Positions 48,301-61,095 of a DNA stretch of 64,000 nt are shown here, in pieces. The translations under genes and the position numbers were made by a program. Positions within the stretch are counted from its first letter, which is position 1; the number at the start of each line of letters is the position of its first letter. Source of the stretch: Acorus gramineus (lineage: Eukaryota; Streptophyta; Magnoliopsida; Acorales; Acoraceae); the NCBI GenBank assembly GCA_030737835.1, contig CM060848.1:19321309-19385308 (forward strand), read 5' to 3'. Under the pieces are notes generated by a model. It was not told where the DNA came from. It saw only the letters and a list, made by a program, of their open reading frames with translations, and searched no databases.

Positions 48301-51300
48301 TGGACTAACGCATACATAAGCAAAATGAGAATGCAGAATGTTTGACATTGCAATTTTATGATTCATGACCCATTCTGTTTATGCATCTGATTCAATCATT
48401 ATAACATGCAGGTTCACTGAGCAGGGTATGCATCCTAAATGTTAGATATTAGTAGTCAGGTTGATAAATAGGATGTGTGAATCAAACAACCATAATTTAT
48501 AAGCACTTCAGTTGAAATGTTGCTAAAGGAGATAGCAGCACGACAATACCTCGGCAATGTGTTCAAGTTCAGATATATTTGCAGTGTTCTCACAATCTTC
48601 CATCTTCCAGCAGAACTGTAAACAAAGTTTCAGTATCCCATCTAGTATCCTAGAGACAGATCCTATGTCCAGGAAGGATTGTGAAATCAAAGCCAACATA
48701 TACCTGCAAAGAGAATTGTGTTTTAGAATATTAAGCTTCCTAATAGCTTTTATCAGAACCTGAACAAAGCAACAAAAAATTACTTCATGCTTTGTAAAGT
48801 ATATTGAAATAGTAACTTGGTGAAATACTAAAACACTTTAAATATCTAGAATGAATAGACTGCCATTAACCCAGTGGGTATATGGACTTGGCCAAATTTG
48901 TTGATGAACTAGATCATGGGTTTAATGAGGTATTCTTACATATGGCAGGCATTTATTAGATTGAATGCTGGAATAACTTAAATTGCACTCCATTCATCAT
49001 CGGCAAATGGTTTGGTTAACTAATCATTTTGGTTCAGAGCAAAGTGCCAGGAGCGGTATTGTGGCCCATTTGGAAAGAACAGTCAAACAAATATTTCTTG
49101 GGCTCTATTTCTGTATCATTGACAGTCAATTTGTATTCAAAAAATACAGTGGGGCCCCAGAGTAGTCTTACAAACCTCAAACCATCGAATCAAATTTCCA
49201 TGGTATATAAAAATTGGACCATTTTTTGCTCAAGGGACATCTATGCAACCACGAGAGGCATGCCTGTCAATGTTAGATTCAGAAATGGATTGTTGGAGTG
49301 GAACACAAGTGTGCAGTGCGAACTGCATAACCATATGGGGTCCCTAGGGTACATGCGACGACACATTGTATGCAAGGTTCGAACGGTTGTGAAAACCCAC
49401 CTGTCAGGTCGTTTGAACAGAAGTTTGTCACACGTACGACTAAAACCCCCGAACCCCCATCTCCCTCTTCATTTCTCCATCTCTTTCAAAACGTTTCAAA
49501 GTCCATTCCCACAGAATCTTCTAAAATCCTTTGATATTCCATTTTTTTTCCATATCTTCGATATCTAAGTTGGTAAAGTGATTGAAGAAGAGTTCCTTCC
49601 GATTTTTTTCAATGTAGTTTTTTTTTTTTTCATTCTTTTTCAATCATTCTTATTTTGATGTGTATTTTTAAATAAAAATTGGTTGAAATTTGTCTACATT
49701 GTTGTTTTGCAGCAAATATCTATTCTTCGGTGTTTTGTGAATCCCCATTCCAATCTCAAACCCTAGATTTGAGAGCTTTGAGAGTTGTTTGAGAGTTTTG
49801 GGATGTATTTGAGGTCCACATGGACCCCTGTATATTGAATATATCCCCCTAAACATATTGACTGCACTTAAAACTATGAAACATAATTCCTCCATAAACT
49901 TTGCTTTCCAAGTTAAAAAAAAAATTGTCAGCACAGGTGTCAATACAAACTTGTCAGAAGGCAACACAACATCAATGATGGAACAAACTCTCCAAAGGAA
50001 GACATTGAAGATGAATGTCCTAAATTTAGGTTTGGTAATTTGATCATATTAAATAATCGAGCCTTAGGGCATTTGTTTTTCTATAGTTTTTTTTAACATA
50101 ATGAGAAGTCAGTTTTCTCCTCTTTTTTGACAAAACTGATTCCTGATGTTGATCATTATTTGATGAGTGCTATCTTTTACTTGCCTATAAAAGCCAACTG
50201 ATTTTGGTTAGAATTCATATTGGAATAACCAGTCCAAACCTTAGTTTGATAAATCAAACTATTTAACAATGCAAACACCATCATGCAAAGAAAGTAAATC
50301 AGTACATCTTAATCTGTAAAAGAGGGGCTTGGACCCATGGCTCAATGGTTGACAACACAAATAGCAACCATGAGGTCTTGGGTTCAAGTGCCACAACTTG
50401 CCAAACAAAAAAAGAATCAATAAAAAGAGAATTGATTTAAAAAACTGAAATTGTTCATATGAAATCATGCCACTTACTCTTGGTGAAAGCCCACAAGTTC
50501 AGTAAAATCATGAGATTCCTGGAGACGAGCTTGCAAAACATTCCATTGAGATTCAATAACATCAACCTGTTTAAAAACAAATCATCAATACAATTTAAAA
50601 GATTAATTCCTTTTGGTATTCATTAATATGTGGCTCAGAGCAAGAACATGGAGAAAAACTTTATGGTGATAGATATTCAGCACTATCAGAGTATCCAAGG
50701 TAATTCCATAAATCCTTGATTCTTTTAAAACAAAAAAGATAAGACCATGCAGCAAAAGGCACCTGCAATGCACATGGCAGGGGCTGAAGTGTCATGTTAT
50801 CAAAGTGGAGTTGTTCTCAGCTCTGGAAAAATTGGAGATGGACATAAGATATTGTAGACTGAGAGGCTTCACAAACTGTGTAGTCGAAGATACAGTAATA
50901 CTAATAGAGTTCCTATTCCTAATAATTGACATATTAAAATTTGATACATCTCACACGAATAATATCAATTTTCTGAGTTAAATCTAGACTCACCTAAACC
51001 GCCATACAATTTGATGGAAACTTGCATCAAATGTGGGAAGCCGGTAAGTCTTGAAAGAAAAAGGGGATAGAAACAAGAATGAAAAAATTTCGGCATATTA
51101 TTCCAGTGGGGGTTTGGGTGATATAGCTAACCCAGAACCAGGCGGTTTTCAAGGATGCCAAAATATACTTTGAAAAAACCCGGGATTCCATAGGGTGGAT
51201 TGGAGACAATATTGTGCGAGGGCCAGCAATACAAGCTTTGCGGGAGGTTCGCTCAGGATAGAGTGATTGTATTTATTGACAGGCAGAGTCTGTGGCCTCC

Positions 51301-54300
51301 TCTGCTACAGACTCGTTTTTCTTTTTCTCTGATTTCGCTTATATTTGTTTCCTTTGACTTTGTTCTGACATTGTACTACACTCATATTAATATATCGTGG
51401 TAGATCTCTACCTTTTCTCAACAAAAAAAAATTGATGGAAACTTCAGATGTTATAGGGCATAATCATTCATGATGGAAAATAAATATCTTCATAATACCA
51501 ACTTTTTTATATTAAACTAAAAAAATTCCTAATTAACATTACATTTATAAGATCTGCTATTTGATCCATTTTATTTCAAACCCCTCCAACTATCTAAGAT
51601 CCAGGTTGTTATCAGAACATAGAGTCCAATGGACTGGAGATGCAGTTTTTCTTTTATGGTATACTAGGATCCACCCATAGAAGAGTGAAAGCAAGATAAC
51701 GCAGTCGTTCGTGCCAGCTGTGTTGCAGGCCCTTTGGCTAAAAAATAAGTATCGATATGCAGAATGTTGACAATGTATGAATGCAATGGACTCAAAATGC
51801 TCACCTGAATATAAAATTGCAAGTTCCTAACAAGAAAAGCCATGTGCTCCCGAATGTGCCACATTGGTCTGGAGCGTCGCCGATGATGTTGAGAGGTGGA
51901 ATGTTTTGAGCGATTTTTGCGTTGTTTGGCAAAATCAGAGTGACCCTGATGCATCACTGTAGCCCATGTCCTTTCTAGTTCCATCTGTGTTCGCTTAAGC
52001 CGGATCAAATACTGGAATACCCGCCGGTATCTGAACCAAGTCATTGTTAACCTTTTTCATAGGGGAAAGCATTTGTTGCATCATAGGAAAGTTTCTTCAA
52101 GTAAATTCAGAACACGAATTTTGACTGGTGCACCATCAAGTTCAATGATTTTATCTTTGCTGATGAGTATGACATGAAAAGCGTGCAAAACATGAACACT
52201 TACTTAGAAAGAACATCTTGTGTAAAGAACAGCTGCAGTGGCCAGTCAACAACATATTCAAGAGCAATACCATCCCAACCATCAGGGGACAACTCGGAAG
52301 TGAAAATTCCATCAGCACCAGCTTTTGCTTTAGGCACATCATTTTGGGATCTTGTGATGGCTATCCCAAATGAAGGCATCCTAATTGTGGTGAGAAACAA
52401 TTAACTAGATTGTTTCTTATGAGCAAAACAAAGTAGACTGCAAAGAGATATTTAATCAACTTCACAGTGCAACATGCATACAATATTTAGAAGGGTGCTA
52501 ACCTCACCGATACTCTTGAGAAGTACTTGTCTTCATCACCAACTGTCTTTATTGCAGCCTACACCACAAAGAGTATTTTTGAACAACACCAAAATAGAAT
52601 TATAAACAACATGGCCAATTATGTATTAAAGAATAAAAAACACAAAGTACACAAAAGTTATTCAACATCCTAGCATGATGAGGAAATTCACTTACCAAAA
52701 AGGAAATGATAGATTTCTGGTCAGTGTCTACATCTCTTTCTTTGTAGACATTTAACAATGAACAGCTTAATTCCACCTAAGTGTATCTACTCCAGTATGT
52801 CAACTAGCCTTCAAGGCCAAGTTTATGCTTCCCAATGGACCTCACCATGTTTTATATCCATAAACATATTTCCCTATACTAACTTTCAACCTAATGCATT
52901 GAACTATCATGGAGGTGTCTGCCCGGGTCAAGTCATAAAACATCTGTAGAGCAGGTGATCCACAGTTTTGGAGCAACTGATTTCTTTTTTTTCTTTTTTC
53001 TTTTTTGGTTCTTTACTTACAAACAATACACTATATTGGACTTTTCCTGCATAGATTAGAAATTGGATGATGGGCCTCATTCTGGCTAAACACCCACAAT
53101 ACCACCGAGTTACAATTTTTTGTATCTAAAAGACGAAGAATACATCTTTGCATATAAAATAGGGGATCCACGAAATAACATTTTTCACATACTTGATGGC
53201 TTGATATTAGCAGCAGGGACTCTAGTCTCTAGTGATTACTTTTTTCAGCAATGGCATTTGTAATAATCTTACCATCTGGAACGGAACTACTAGATCTGCC
53301 TCTGCAGTTGCTTGACGAGGAGGCAGACGCATCAACTGGCGGCTCTCTTCAAGAAAACACTGGAGTTTAAATGATATCAAAGGTTAATGAGAAAAACATG
53401 CAATCAGTTTCAGAATGAAAATCCACAAATAATATTATCTTTGCTCAACTGCTTCAAGAAACCTTAGTATTTTGTTCTCAGAAAAGTAATTGAGTTATAT
53501 TTATACAAGTTAGTCCTGTAAGATATAGTTGACGACTTGACGCAGTACAGAAAAAAGAAGAATAGAACAAAGGAAAAACAGCAACATAAAATAACACCTT
53601 ATTCTGTTTGAAAAAAAGAAGGAAAAATTCTCAATGACAGGCATTTAAGAGAATATCATGCAAAAAGTGGGAAAGGTGGAAACATTATTAACCAAGAGCG
53701 GCATTTCATATTGAACTTGTCGAGCAGATTATCAAATAACTTTTTTTGTATATTTTATAGTAGAATTCTAATCTTCACCACAGGATATAAACCGCTTATT
53801 GTTTGCTATTATATGTCATGTCCAATGCTCCTCATAAATAACAGTGAGATGTGTTAACCTCTTTCTAATTATAACAGACTATGAGGTCGTTCACATGGAA
53901 CAATGGGTCAACACATTATTGGACAACACTAGAAGACATCCACTTCAAACATGAAGGACATAATGTTTCCCATGTCATTACTAATCTATGGATGATATCT
54001 GCATTCATTATCTTTGCTCAAAAAAGAAACAGTCCATATTCTAAAAAGCTTGTCTCTTCCTGGGCATTCCAGCTTTTTAGCAGTTTAGGAAGTACTTTGG
54101 ATGGAATCTCTGTGAATTCAAGATGATTTAATAAAGTAATAAACAAAAAAAAATGATTTTCTATTCTCTATACCAGCAAGATTTCTTTTTACTATACAAG
54201 CAAGAGTTTATTACCAAATAAAAGACTTCACTTGCAACATCGACAAGTGGACTACACATATTATGAAATTAAAATGATGAAGGGAAAGAACAAATGCAAA

Positions 54301-57300
54301 AATCTCAGTCCAAGAGCATTACCTGGAAAAAGTCTCCTTTCGCTAAAAGAAAATAATCTTTAAGGGCTTTCAGGTGACCAGTGAGATCAGCACGTACGAC
54401 CACAAGCTGGAAAAAACAGTGTAAATCAATACATACTGCCACCAAAAACTAAGGACAATATAAATTTCTGATGTCCAGATTAGGCACTACCTGCCAAAGA
54501 TGCTTGGCTGCAATAATACGAATGGAGTCTATTGCAGATTCAAATGACCTTTTGTGAAATTCAGAAGAATCCTGTATTAAAACAAAAGATGATGGCACAG
54601 GCATGAAAATAGGGGCAGCTTGCACATAACAACAAAGGTCATAAAAATTGCACACATTTATAAAATAACAGAAATATGTGCTCAACAAATGGACAAACAA
54701 TAAGAACAACAACAATAAATTGTAAAAATTAGACCACCTTCAATTCTTGAAGCATTGCATCGATTTTGTTTGCTTCAGATTGTGGAAGTAGCTCAGTGTC
54801 CATGGAAGGTTCCTTTAGCGAAGTCAAGAACTCCATAAACCCTTTAACCTGATATGAGTCAGTAGCACTCGGCTGGTGAGGAATGACATCTTGGGACTTG
54901 AATGCAGGACCTGGATTTCTTAGTACTCTTATTGCTTTACCAGCAAAAAGAATTGATTCTGCAACATGCATATGAATATACTCAGGCAGCATGTCCTGCA
55001 AAGATTGTAAACATATAATGTTACAACAACAAGATATGCATATTTAAGTAATCCGCTTTTAGTAATGGATGTGATGGTAGCAAGATCTATTCTTCTATAA
55101 AAAAAGAAGATATGCATATTTAAATATAGAGATGAAAGAATATATATAGTCAGGTATAGATGGCAGGTGGACTTTAGATGATATGAAAATTGAAGTATAC
55201 ATGCAAAAGAGTTTACACAAAAGGAGCAGAGGCAGAGAAGGATCCAGAATCTTCATCAAGATGGGGCAGATGATAATTGATTTAAAGCAATATATCTTAT
55301 ACAACTCCATGCGATCAAGGAAAACTTCTACTAATTATGTGCTAACTAAGCTATCTTATTCTTCTTTAACCTACCATTTGCAATGGACAAACTGTCTTGG
55401 ATTCATCCTGTAGAGGTGTCGCCGTGTTATGAATGAGGTTCAACCACACTATAAAAGCCCATCGATCCAATGTCAAGGATGGCAGGTTTGATTCTATGCT
55501 TAGTTTTGAGATTTTTGTAGATGGGTTTATAAGAATTGCTCGTTTTGGACTTCTAAAACTATCATAAAAGGCCAGAACAAAGTGACAAAATTGAAGGATT
55601 TTGTTTAAATGATATACCATGTAAGCCATTTTCTTCAATCCAGAGCAATAATCAAGACTTAAGAACTAACTAAAAAAAATGAGTTTGCTATTGAAGTCCA
55701 GATATATTCAAGAAAATCATGCCAAGAGGAAATTATCTAATTCAAAAAACCATAATGGTCTAGGGATTTTTTAGAAGTGTGTCAAGTATTTCACTTAGAG
55801 AAAGATTTGAAGAACATTATAGCACACCAATCACTAATCAAATGGTTGCTGCCCCATAAATACAAAGAGAATTTATTTCAGTTTAAAAACTAATTCATAT
55901 ACAACAAGGTCTAACATAAATGACTGGACAAGAATCTCACAATATAACTGTCGAAGGGAGGCATACATATTACTTGCACAATCAAATTAAATAATCAGCT
56001 TTATAAAAATGCAGGAACATGTAACACAATAAACATATCAGAAGATAGGAAAAAACATGGTATACTCATTTTACAAAATTCTTCAGCAGTTTGTTTCTCA
56101 AGACGAGCATTTGGACAGAGAGGACAAAATGAGCTAGGCCAACTAAATCACATTTAACCGTAATATTGAGAAGATTGATGATCTTAAATGGTTGGAACCA
56201 GAAATCCATTGCACGTGCATATCACAGTAACAAATTACTCGTGTTATTAATTGAGTGATTCGGTATCAGAACTTGCACAAAGTCTTGCACGTGGTGGCAG
56301 AAATAACTGTGTAATTCATGAAGCCATTTCTCATTAAAAGAATAGTCTACAAATAATTATATAATGAGGCATTAGGCATATAAATAATAATATATAGGTT
56401 TTGTCTATTTAATCATGTAATGCAGTTTCCACAGAACAAAATTCAACACCAACGCAGGGAATAGTTACTTTAGTTCCTTATTAAATCAGATTATTTTTAA
56501 ATAAAACAGAAGAGGAAGAAGAAAAGGATTGTTTTGTCAGTCATGCCTTTTAAATTCCCATAGTAACCTTATCTTATCAATCTCTTTGATAGTGATCACA
56601 AAGAAACTCCAAAATAACACTAAAAAAAATCATAAGAATTCAATTATTTTCATGCCTGCTGTTTCAATTATCGACTATATAACTGAAAATTCTGATGCCT
56701 CTGCTTGTGAAGGCTGTGTCATAGTGACTGATAGAGTTACTACTGAAATGCCTGAGAAGTCCAAGTGCTGGCTTAGGCCCCGTTTGGCAACACCAATTGG
56801 GGAACTTTTAGCTTTTTGAAAACCCCTAAACAGGTTACCAAACAAGGGGACTTAATTGAAAAGCTACCATCATTATTACAACAAAAAAGATGCATCGAAA
56901 ACTATGTTTATTCCAACAAAAGTAGCTTCTGTTATAAGCAACAAACATGATTTCTTGTTTAATAAAAAAGCAGCCTACATCATTACATCCTAAAAAACCG
57001 TGCATAAAGCTTAAAACTGTTTTTTAAACTGTGTTGCCAAACACACCCTTAGTTTACTTGATAGCTTAGTGCTGAAAATAAATATATACCAGAATGGATA
57101 AAGTACATGCCAAAACATGTGAAAGAAGGTTGAGACATTTTAATAAAGAAACAGTTCTAGTAAGATTACCAAGAAAATATGGAATCCTGAGTGCCAGTCA
57201 GTTAAAGATGCACCATCTGGATATTTAGTTCTTGATCTCTCAGACACTTCTGCATGAGATGATTCATTTTCCACATCTCTATCTTCCTGTCTGAAAATAA

Positions 57301-60300
57301 CAGAAAAAGTAATTCATCTAGTTGCAAAATCCAAACAAATAGAAACAGCTCTAGGTCAGCAAGATAAAATAGTAAAACAATATGAAAAACTATTTAGAAC
57401 TAAAATAGGAATGACAAGCTTAGTCCTCTACTCTAGATCATTGAAGTATCTCAATATGCAAAATAGGGATATCGATGTTCATCATTTACTACAAAGACAA
57501 ACCCATACACACAGCAGACTATGAACAGGAATAAAAAAAAATTGAGATAAACGGTAGGCGAGCGCCCTTATATTAATAAAGTCAAAAGCCCAAAGCAAAA
57601 TTACAAAATATAATCATAACCCAAAAGGTCCATGGCAGAGCAAACCACAATCAATCCACGAGTAGAAGAGTCATCTACCAGTTAACCACTGTGGCGCTCC
57701 CCTTAGCCCCTCCCCCAAAAGATGTTCCCTATCTGATCAGCATGTCTCCTTCCAGGACCCAGGAATCAGTTGTTGATTAGTTTTTCTCATAAGAAATAAG
57801 CATCTATGACTGATGGCAACACAAACTCGCTTGGGTAGCAGTGCATACACACTAATTCGCATGTTCATTTGAGACCAACCTTAGCAGAATACACCAGCAG
57901 CCTGGCAATGCATCCATTCATAGAGGCTCTCACGGTAAAATGGTAATATCTCAATATCTGGGAGTGTTTTCTGGCTTTCTGTTTGTCACAGCAGCGGAGG
58001 CTTGAGGCTGTCTGGAAGACAGGGTTCCCTGGGTGGTTGTTCTATGGCAGTCTAGTTTTCCTTTCTGTTTCCTTAATGTCTGTTTTCTTGTGTTATTTGT
58101 TTTGGTTTTGGTTTTGGCTTTTCTTGGGAATTGCACTCCTATTATTCTTAATGAATGATGGAATCATAGTTTTCTACAATTTTTTTAAAATAAAAAGAAA
58201 AATCCTTCATTTATGGGTGAGAGTGCTTCTAGGGGAAGACACCCTCAATAATTATGGGTGATTTTCAGGGAAAAAAATAGTGGTTCTAATTGGAAAGGAG
58301 AGTAGGGTCTAAGTGTATTTTGGGAGCTGTTGTAGGTACTTGAGTGGCCTAATTGATGGCTATTTTGTTATTTTTATCCTCTCTCTTTTTTTTGTATATA
58401 AATTGGAGATCCCTCGCCTCTGGTTGATTGAGGGGCAATTTTCTCTGAATTCTTCCTTTTCATGATTTCTAACAGTCCCCTGTTTCTTCTCAAACAGAGT
58501 GAAAGCGGCCTCAATGCCACAACAACTCCAATTTTTAATCTGTTAGATTAGAGACTCCTCAATTGTGATTTATCTGCTACATAATTTAGTCATTTTTACA
58601 GTGGAATAGGAGTTATGAATAATTTTAAAAAATTGACACAAGTTTTTTATCCTCACATTTAGCATCAATTTATGACCACTTTCCACAGATCAGATTATTT
58701 TCTATGTTAATGTAAATCAAGCATAATTGATTGAATTACTTCAGGCTTAATGAACCAGTTGGAGAAGCCTAAGCTATGTCAATATGGATTTCATCTTGAC
58801 ATTTACGTTTAACGCAGATTCAAGTATTTGCATAAAGTTGATACCATGTTTTCTGGCAAATGCAGTTTCATAAAGTTAATTTATAGAAGCAATTGGTGCA
58901 CTCACAACATGCCATACACACATGATCAAATCCAAAAGAGAACTGCTGAGTTTCATTATTTTATTTGGGAAAGATATTACAAGTTGCTATCCATAAAAGG
59001 CAGATGACTGCAGCATAAATTTTTTAATGCAGCAATGGTATCGCACAAAATACCTTCTGATGAAGAACTCTCCATATTGATCTTGAAGAATTCCATAGAC
59101 CATCCAAGAAGCAAGTTGATTATACATCACCTGATGTCCATGCCAGAGGAGTCTAAGATTTGACAGGTTACAATCAACCATTAAATGAAGTGTTAGCCCA
59201 TATTTTGTGCCCTTAATATAACTAAATGCATGCATGTCAATAATGAAAAGGATGCAAACATTTCACTCATAATTCACTGGCACAATTAGGTGAACAAGTA
59301 TGTAAACTCCACCTAGAGGCCAAGAGGCCAAACCAAACCTTAAACAAGTTAGCATCTAGAACTTGTGTACATGTTCCATAAATAAATTCAATTGGGGCAC
59401 AATGAAATAGAGCCAACCCGGAAGAATATAAATCCAATGATTATTGATGGAGATATAGATTCAATCAGATTGGCCAGGAAGTCGACCCAAGTACCCAACT
59501 GAACCTAACACTTGTCTCATTTCTTAATACTGACATATATTGAAAACTCTAATAAAAATACCACTCGACTTGCATGTGCATCTTGTTTCTTAATTGGATG
59601 AGAATTGAAAAGAAGCCTTAAAATCTGTACATAACTATGTGTCTTTTTATAATATCAGTTTTTCATGTTCTTGTCCAGGCAGGTACAAAGTACAGCTAAA
59701 ACTATCAATCAATCAAGCTTCTTGGGGTGATAAAAACTAAAGTAGCAATTGTACATGGAAACATGACTATGAATGAGAAAAAAAGAATTGTTTCCACTTA
59801 ACAGTTTGAGAACCAACTTTTCTACCTTTGAATACAAGTTTGCAATTCAGGTAACCCACAGTGGCATCTTTTATGCAGGAGGCTGAGCAGCTGTCCTCCT
59901 CTAATGTCTTCACGCTCAACCTCCATTATCAGTTCATAAAGAGGTAGCAAAAGCAGGTCAAACTGAAAGAGGAATAAAATATTAAAAACATTCAACACGC
60001 AGCAGGAAAAAGCATGGAAACACAATGCATCAACTGACATGAAAAGATAATAAGATGAATCAGTAAAAATATATTAAGTGATGAAGAATATGAGTCTGAA
60101 GGACAGTGAATTCTTGGACTGGATTTACATAACAAATTTGTAAATTACTCGAAGCACTGTAAAGGAAATGATAAACAAAATTATAAGGAAAACTACAGGA
60201 AGTGATAGTCAGTTTAAATCTGGAATTGATTCGCAGATGTGCCATTATCAGATAATGCAAAGTCCTCATATAATTTGGAAACAATAGAACTAGTGTAACA

Positions 60301-61095
60301 GGTTGTCATATGATCTAATGGACATGAACTTATTAAACAAAACTAATACACATCATTTTTTTACATATCAGAGGCGTACAACATTCAAACACGGTATAAC
60401 AATTTCAAGACAAAACCAAGTATGTTATACATATCCAATTTTTTAAAAATAAAAAGATTACTTAACAACGCAATCTAAATTTCTATCCATACCCGAGAGA
60501 GAGATTCAAAATTTCAGCATTACTACAAAAAAATGGCAATCTGAGAAGATTCAACCCCAAACCTTATGAAGGCCTCGAGTCACGGTGGCAAGAATGGGCA
60601 GCGGATCCGAAAGCAGCTTCTGCTCAACCTGAAGAACGGCGGATCTGTAGACCGACAAGACCTCAACGACTCCATTCGCTATAGCCCGCCTGTAAACACT
60701 TGGCCTCTTCGCACCGCCTTTCAACGACGGATCCTGCGATTTCCACCCTGGAGAGATCCAACTCAAATCACGAGACTCAGTCGCGAAGCGACTCAACTCC
60801 CTGTAATAAAACCCTAACGGCACGAGCCTCTCAATGGCGCTCCTGCATCGAGCGAGGAGTAAATGAGAATCTCTGATGTCAGCGACGCTCAAACCCTAGA
60901 CCTTTTGAGATGTTCATACCGTTCGGAGGGGTCGATGAAGGAGACGTCGGGGGCGATCTTGAAAGGGCAGGCGATGGTGAGAGGGGGGTCGTCGTCTTCG
61001 AATGCGGCGGGTTGTACGGGCTCCGGGTGCTCCCCGACGTCGATGATGAGGTCCCCGGTGTACCCTAGGAGGCAGAGGAGAAGCTCGTGAAGCAT
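42389..61095 (-). CDS. GCP4: gamma-tubulin complex component 4 (GCP4)
   Basis: Sixteen exons on the minus strand: 60920–61095, 60563–60842, 59826–59962, 59054–59152, 57170–57290, 54738–54995, 54491–54571, 54323–54406, 53273–53359, 52503–52558, 52204–52380, 51805–52030, 50478–50566, 48550–48703, 42570–42692 and 42389–42454. All are GT–AG and in frame, giving 737 aa (Arabidopsis GCP4 is about 745). GCP4 helps build the gamma-tubulin ring complex that nucleates microtubules at the nuclear envelope, cortex, spindle and phragmoplast. Seen: [17 protein letters not shown] at the start, [67 protein letters not shown] (N-terminal GRIP1 region), then [70 protein letters not shown] and [10 protein letters not shown] (C-terminal GRIP2, gamma-tubulin-binding region). 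The last exon ends [17 protein letters not shown] 61095 matches the known GCP4 start. Intron 14 is 5.9 kb and holds an LTR element. Confidence 0.96.
43585..43781 (-). mobile_element. 5'-truncated LINE tail with target duplication
   Basis: The word TCTTTTGATTTT occurs at 43573–43584 and again at 43782–43793, bracketing about 197 bp that begins with a T-run (reversed poly-A). The opposite strand ends in TATTTATATACGAGTGCGGA, then AACCTACCATTTACTT and A's, like the other LINE tails here. It sits at the left edge of the Copia element, within GCP4 intron 14. Confidence 0.75.
43794..47968 (+). mobile_element. Ty1/Copia LTR retrotransposon, broken, antisense in GCP4 intron 14
   Basis: A fossil Copia element. 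The LTRs end in CCAACA at 44076 and 47968. The part of the two LTRs that aligns well is about 43866–44076 and 47767–47968, at about 95% identity by eye (roughly 10 substitutions in about 205 bases). The 3' LTR starts near 47652. A primer-binding site TGGTATCAGAGC (44082–44093) follows the 5' LTR, and a purine tract (about 47640–47649) precedes the 3' LTR. Recognisable parts in order: gag of the UBN2 type (about 44249–44896), zinc-knuckle and protease-type stretch with the gag-pre-integrase region (about 45010–45670), reverse transcriptase (about 46140–46950, with YVDDI) and RNase H (about 47190–47600). The element is broken in several places and cannot act by itself. At usual plant substitution rates the LTR divergence suggests a few million years. 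The left end is obscured by a LINE insertion. Confidence 0.9.
45900..46050 (+). repeat. short CAGCAG/ACTCACATCAGTC tandem repeat inside the Copia element
   Basis: Five imperfect units of about 24–39 bases combine a CAG-type run with CACTCACATCAGTCC. They lie before the reverse transcriptase part. All three plus-strand frames stay open across it because of composition, so open frames here mean little. Confidence 0.6.
48980..49600. repeat. unclassified repeat-like segment in GCP4 intron 13
   Basis: This segment is richer in GC than the surrounding intron. It includes GCGACGACACATTGTATGCA, AACGGTTGTGAAAACCCACC and a C/T-rich block near 49445–49520. The wording resembles LTR-type sequence, but I see no matching partner in this window. 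Family unknown. Confidence 0.25.
50328..50412 (+). mobile_element. tRNA-derived SINE in GCP4 intron 13
   Basis: An A box TGGCTCAATGG (50338–50348) and B box GGTTCAAGTGC (50381–50391) are spaced 43 bases apart, as in polymerase III internal promoters. An A-rich tail follows (about 50403–50412). The flanking words TAAAAGAG and TAAAAAGAG may be the target duplication. The flanks do not fold as a complete tRNA. Confidence 0.6.
51024..51431 (+). mobile_element. 5'-truncated LINE with intact target duplication in GCP4 intron 12
   Basis: TTGATGGAAACTT is present at 51011–51023 and 51432–51444. The 408-bp insert ends in poly-A. Its body includes a LINE-like peptide ([19 protein letters not shown]), and the 3' tail reads TTAATATATCGTGGTAGATC then TCTACC. 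This copy defines the tail seen reversed elsewhere in the window. Confidence 0.8.
56776..57048. mobile_element. PIF/Harbinger-like MITE in GCP4 intron 5
   Basis: 273 bp beginning GGCCCCGTTTGGCAACACC and ending TGTGTTGCCAAACACACCC, strong inverted repeats. It is flanked by TTA on both sides (56773–56775 and 57049–57051), the expected Tourist-type duplication. Confidence 0.8.
57525..57800 (-). mobile_element. LINE-tail-like remnant in GCP4 intron 4
   Basis: ACGGTAGGCGAGCGCCCTTA followed by TATTAATAAAGTC resembles the reversed tail motif of the LINE copies here. The right part contains GGCGCTCCCCTTAGCCCC, like the fragment at 38704. It is diverged and its edges are uncertain. Confidence 0.4.
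57955..58190 (+). mobile_element. LINE 3'-end fragment in GCP4 intron 4
   Basis: It has a T-rich coding-like end and then TTCTTAATGAATGATGGAAT followed by A-rich sequence, resembling LINE 3' tails in plus orientation. No target duplication was found. Confidence 0.35.

Noticed and set aside
49029-49568. 179-codon open frame in GCP4 intron 13
   Set aside because: No recognisable domain. It lies in a repeat-like segment antisense to the host gene, with no splice or start context.
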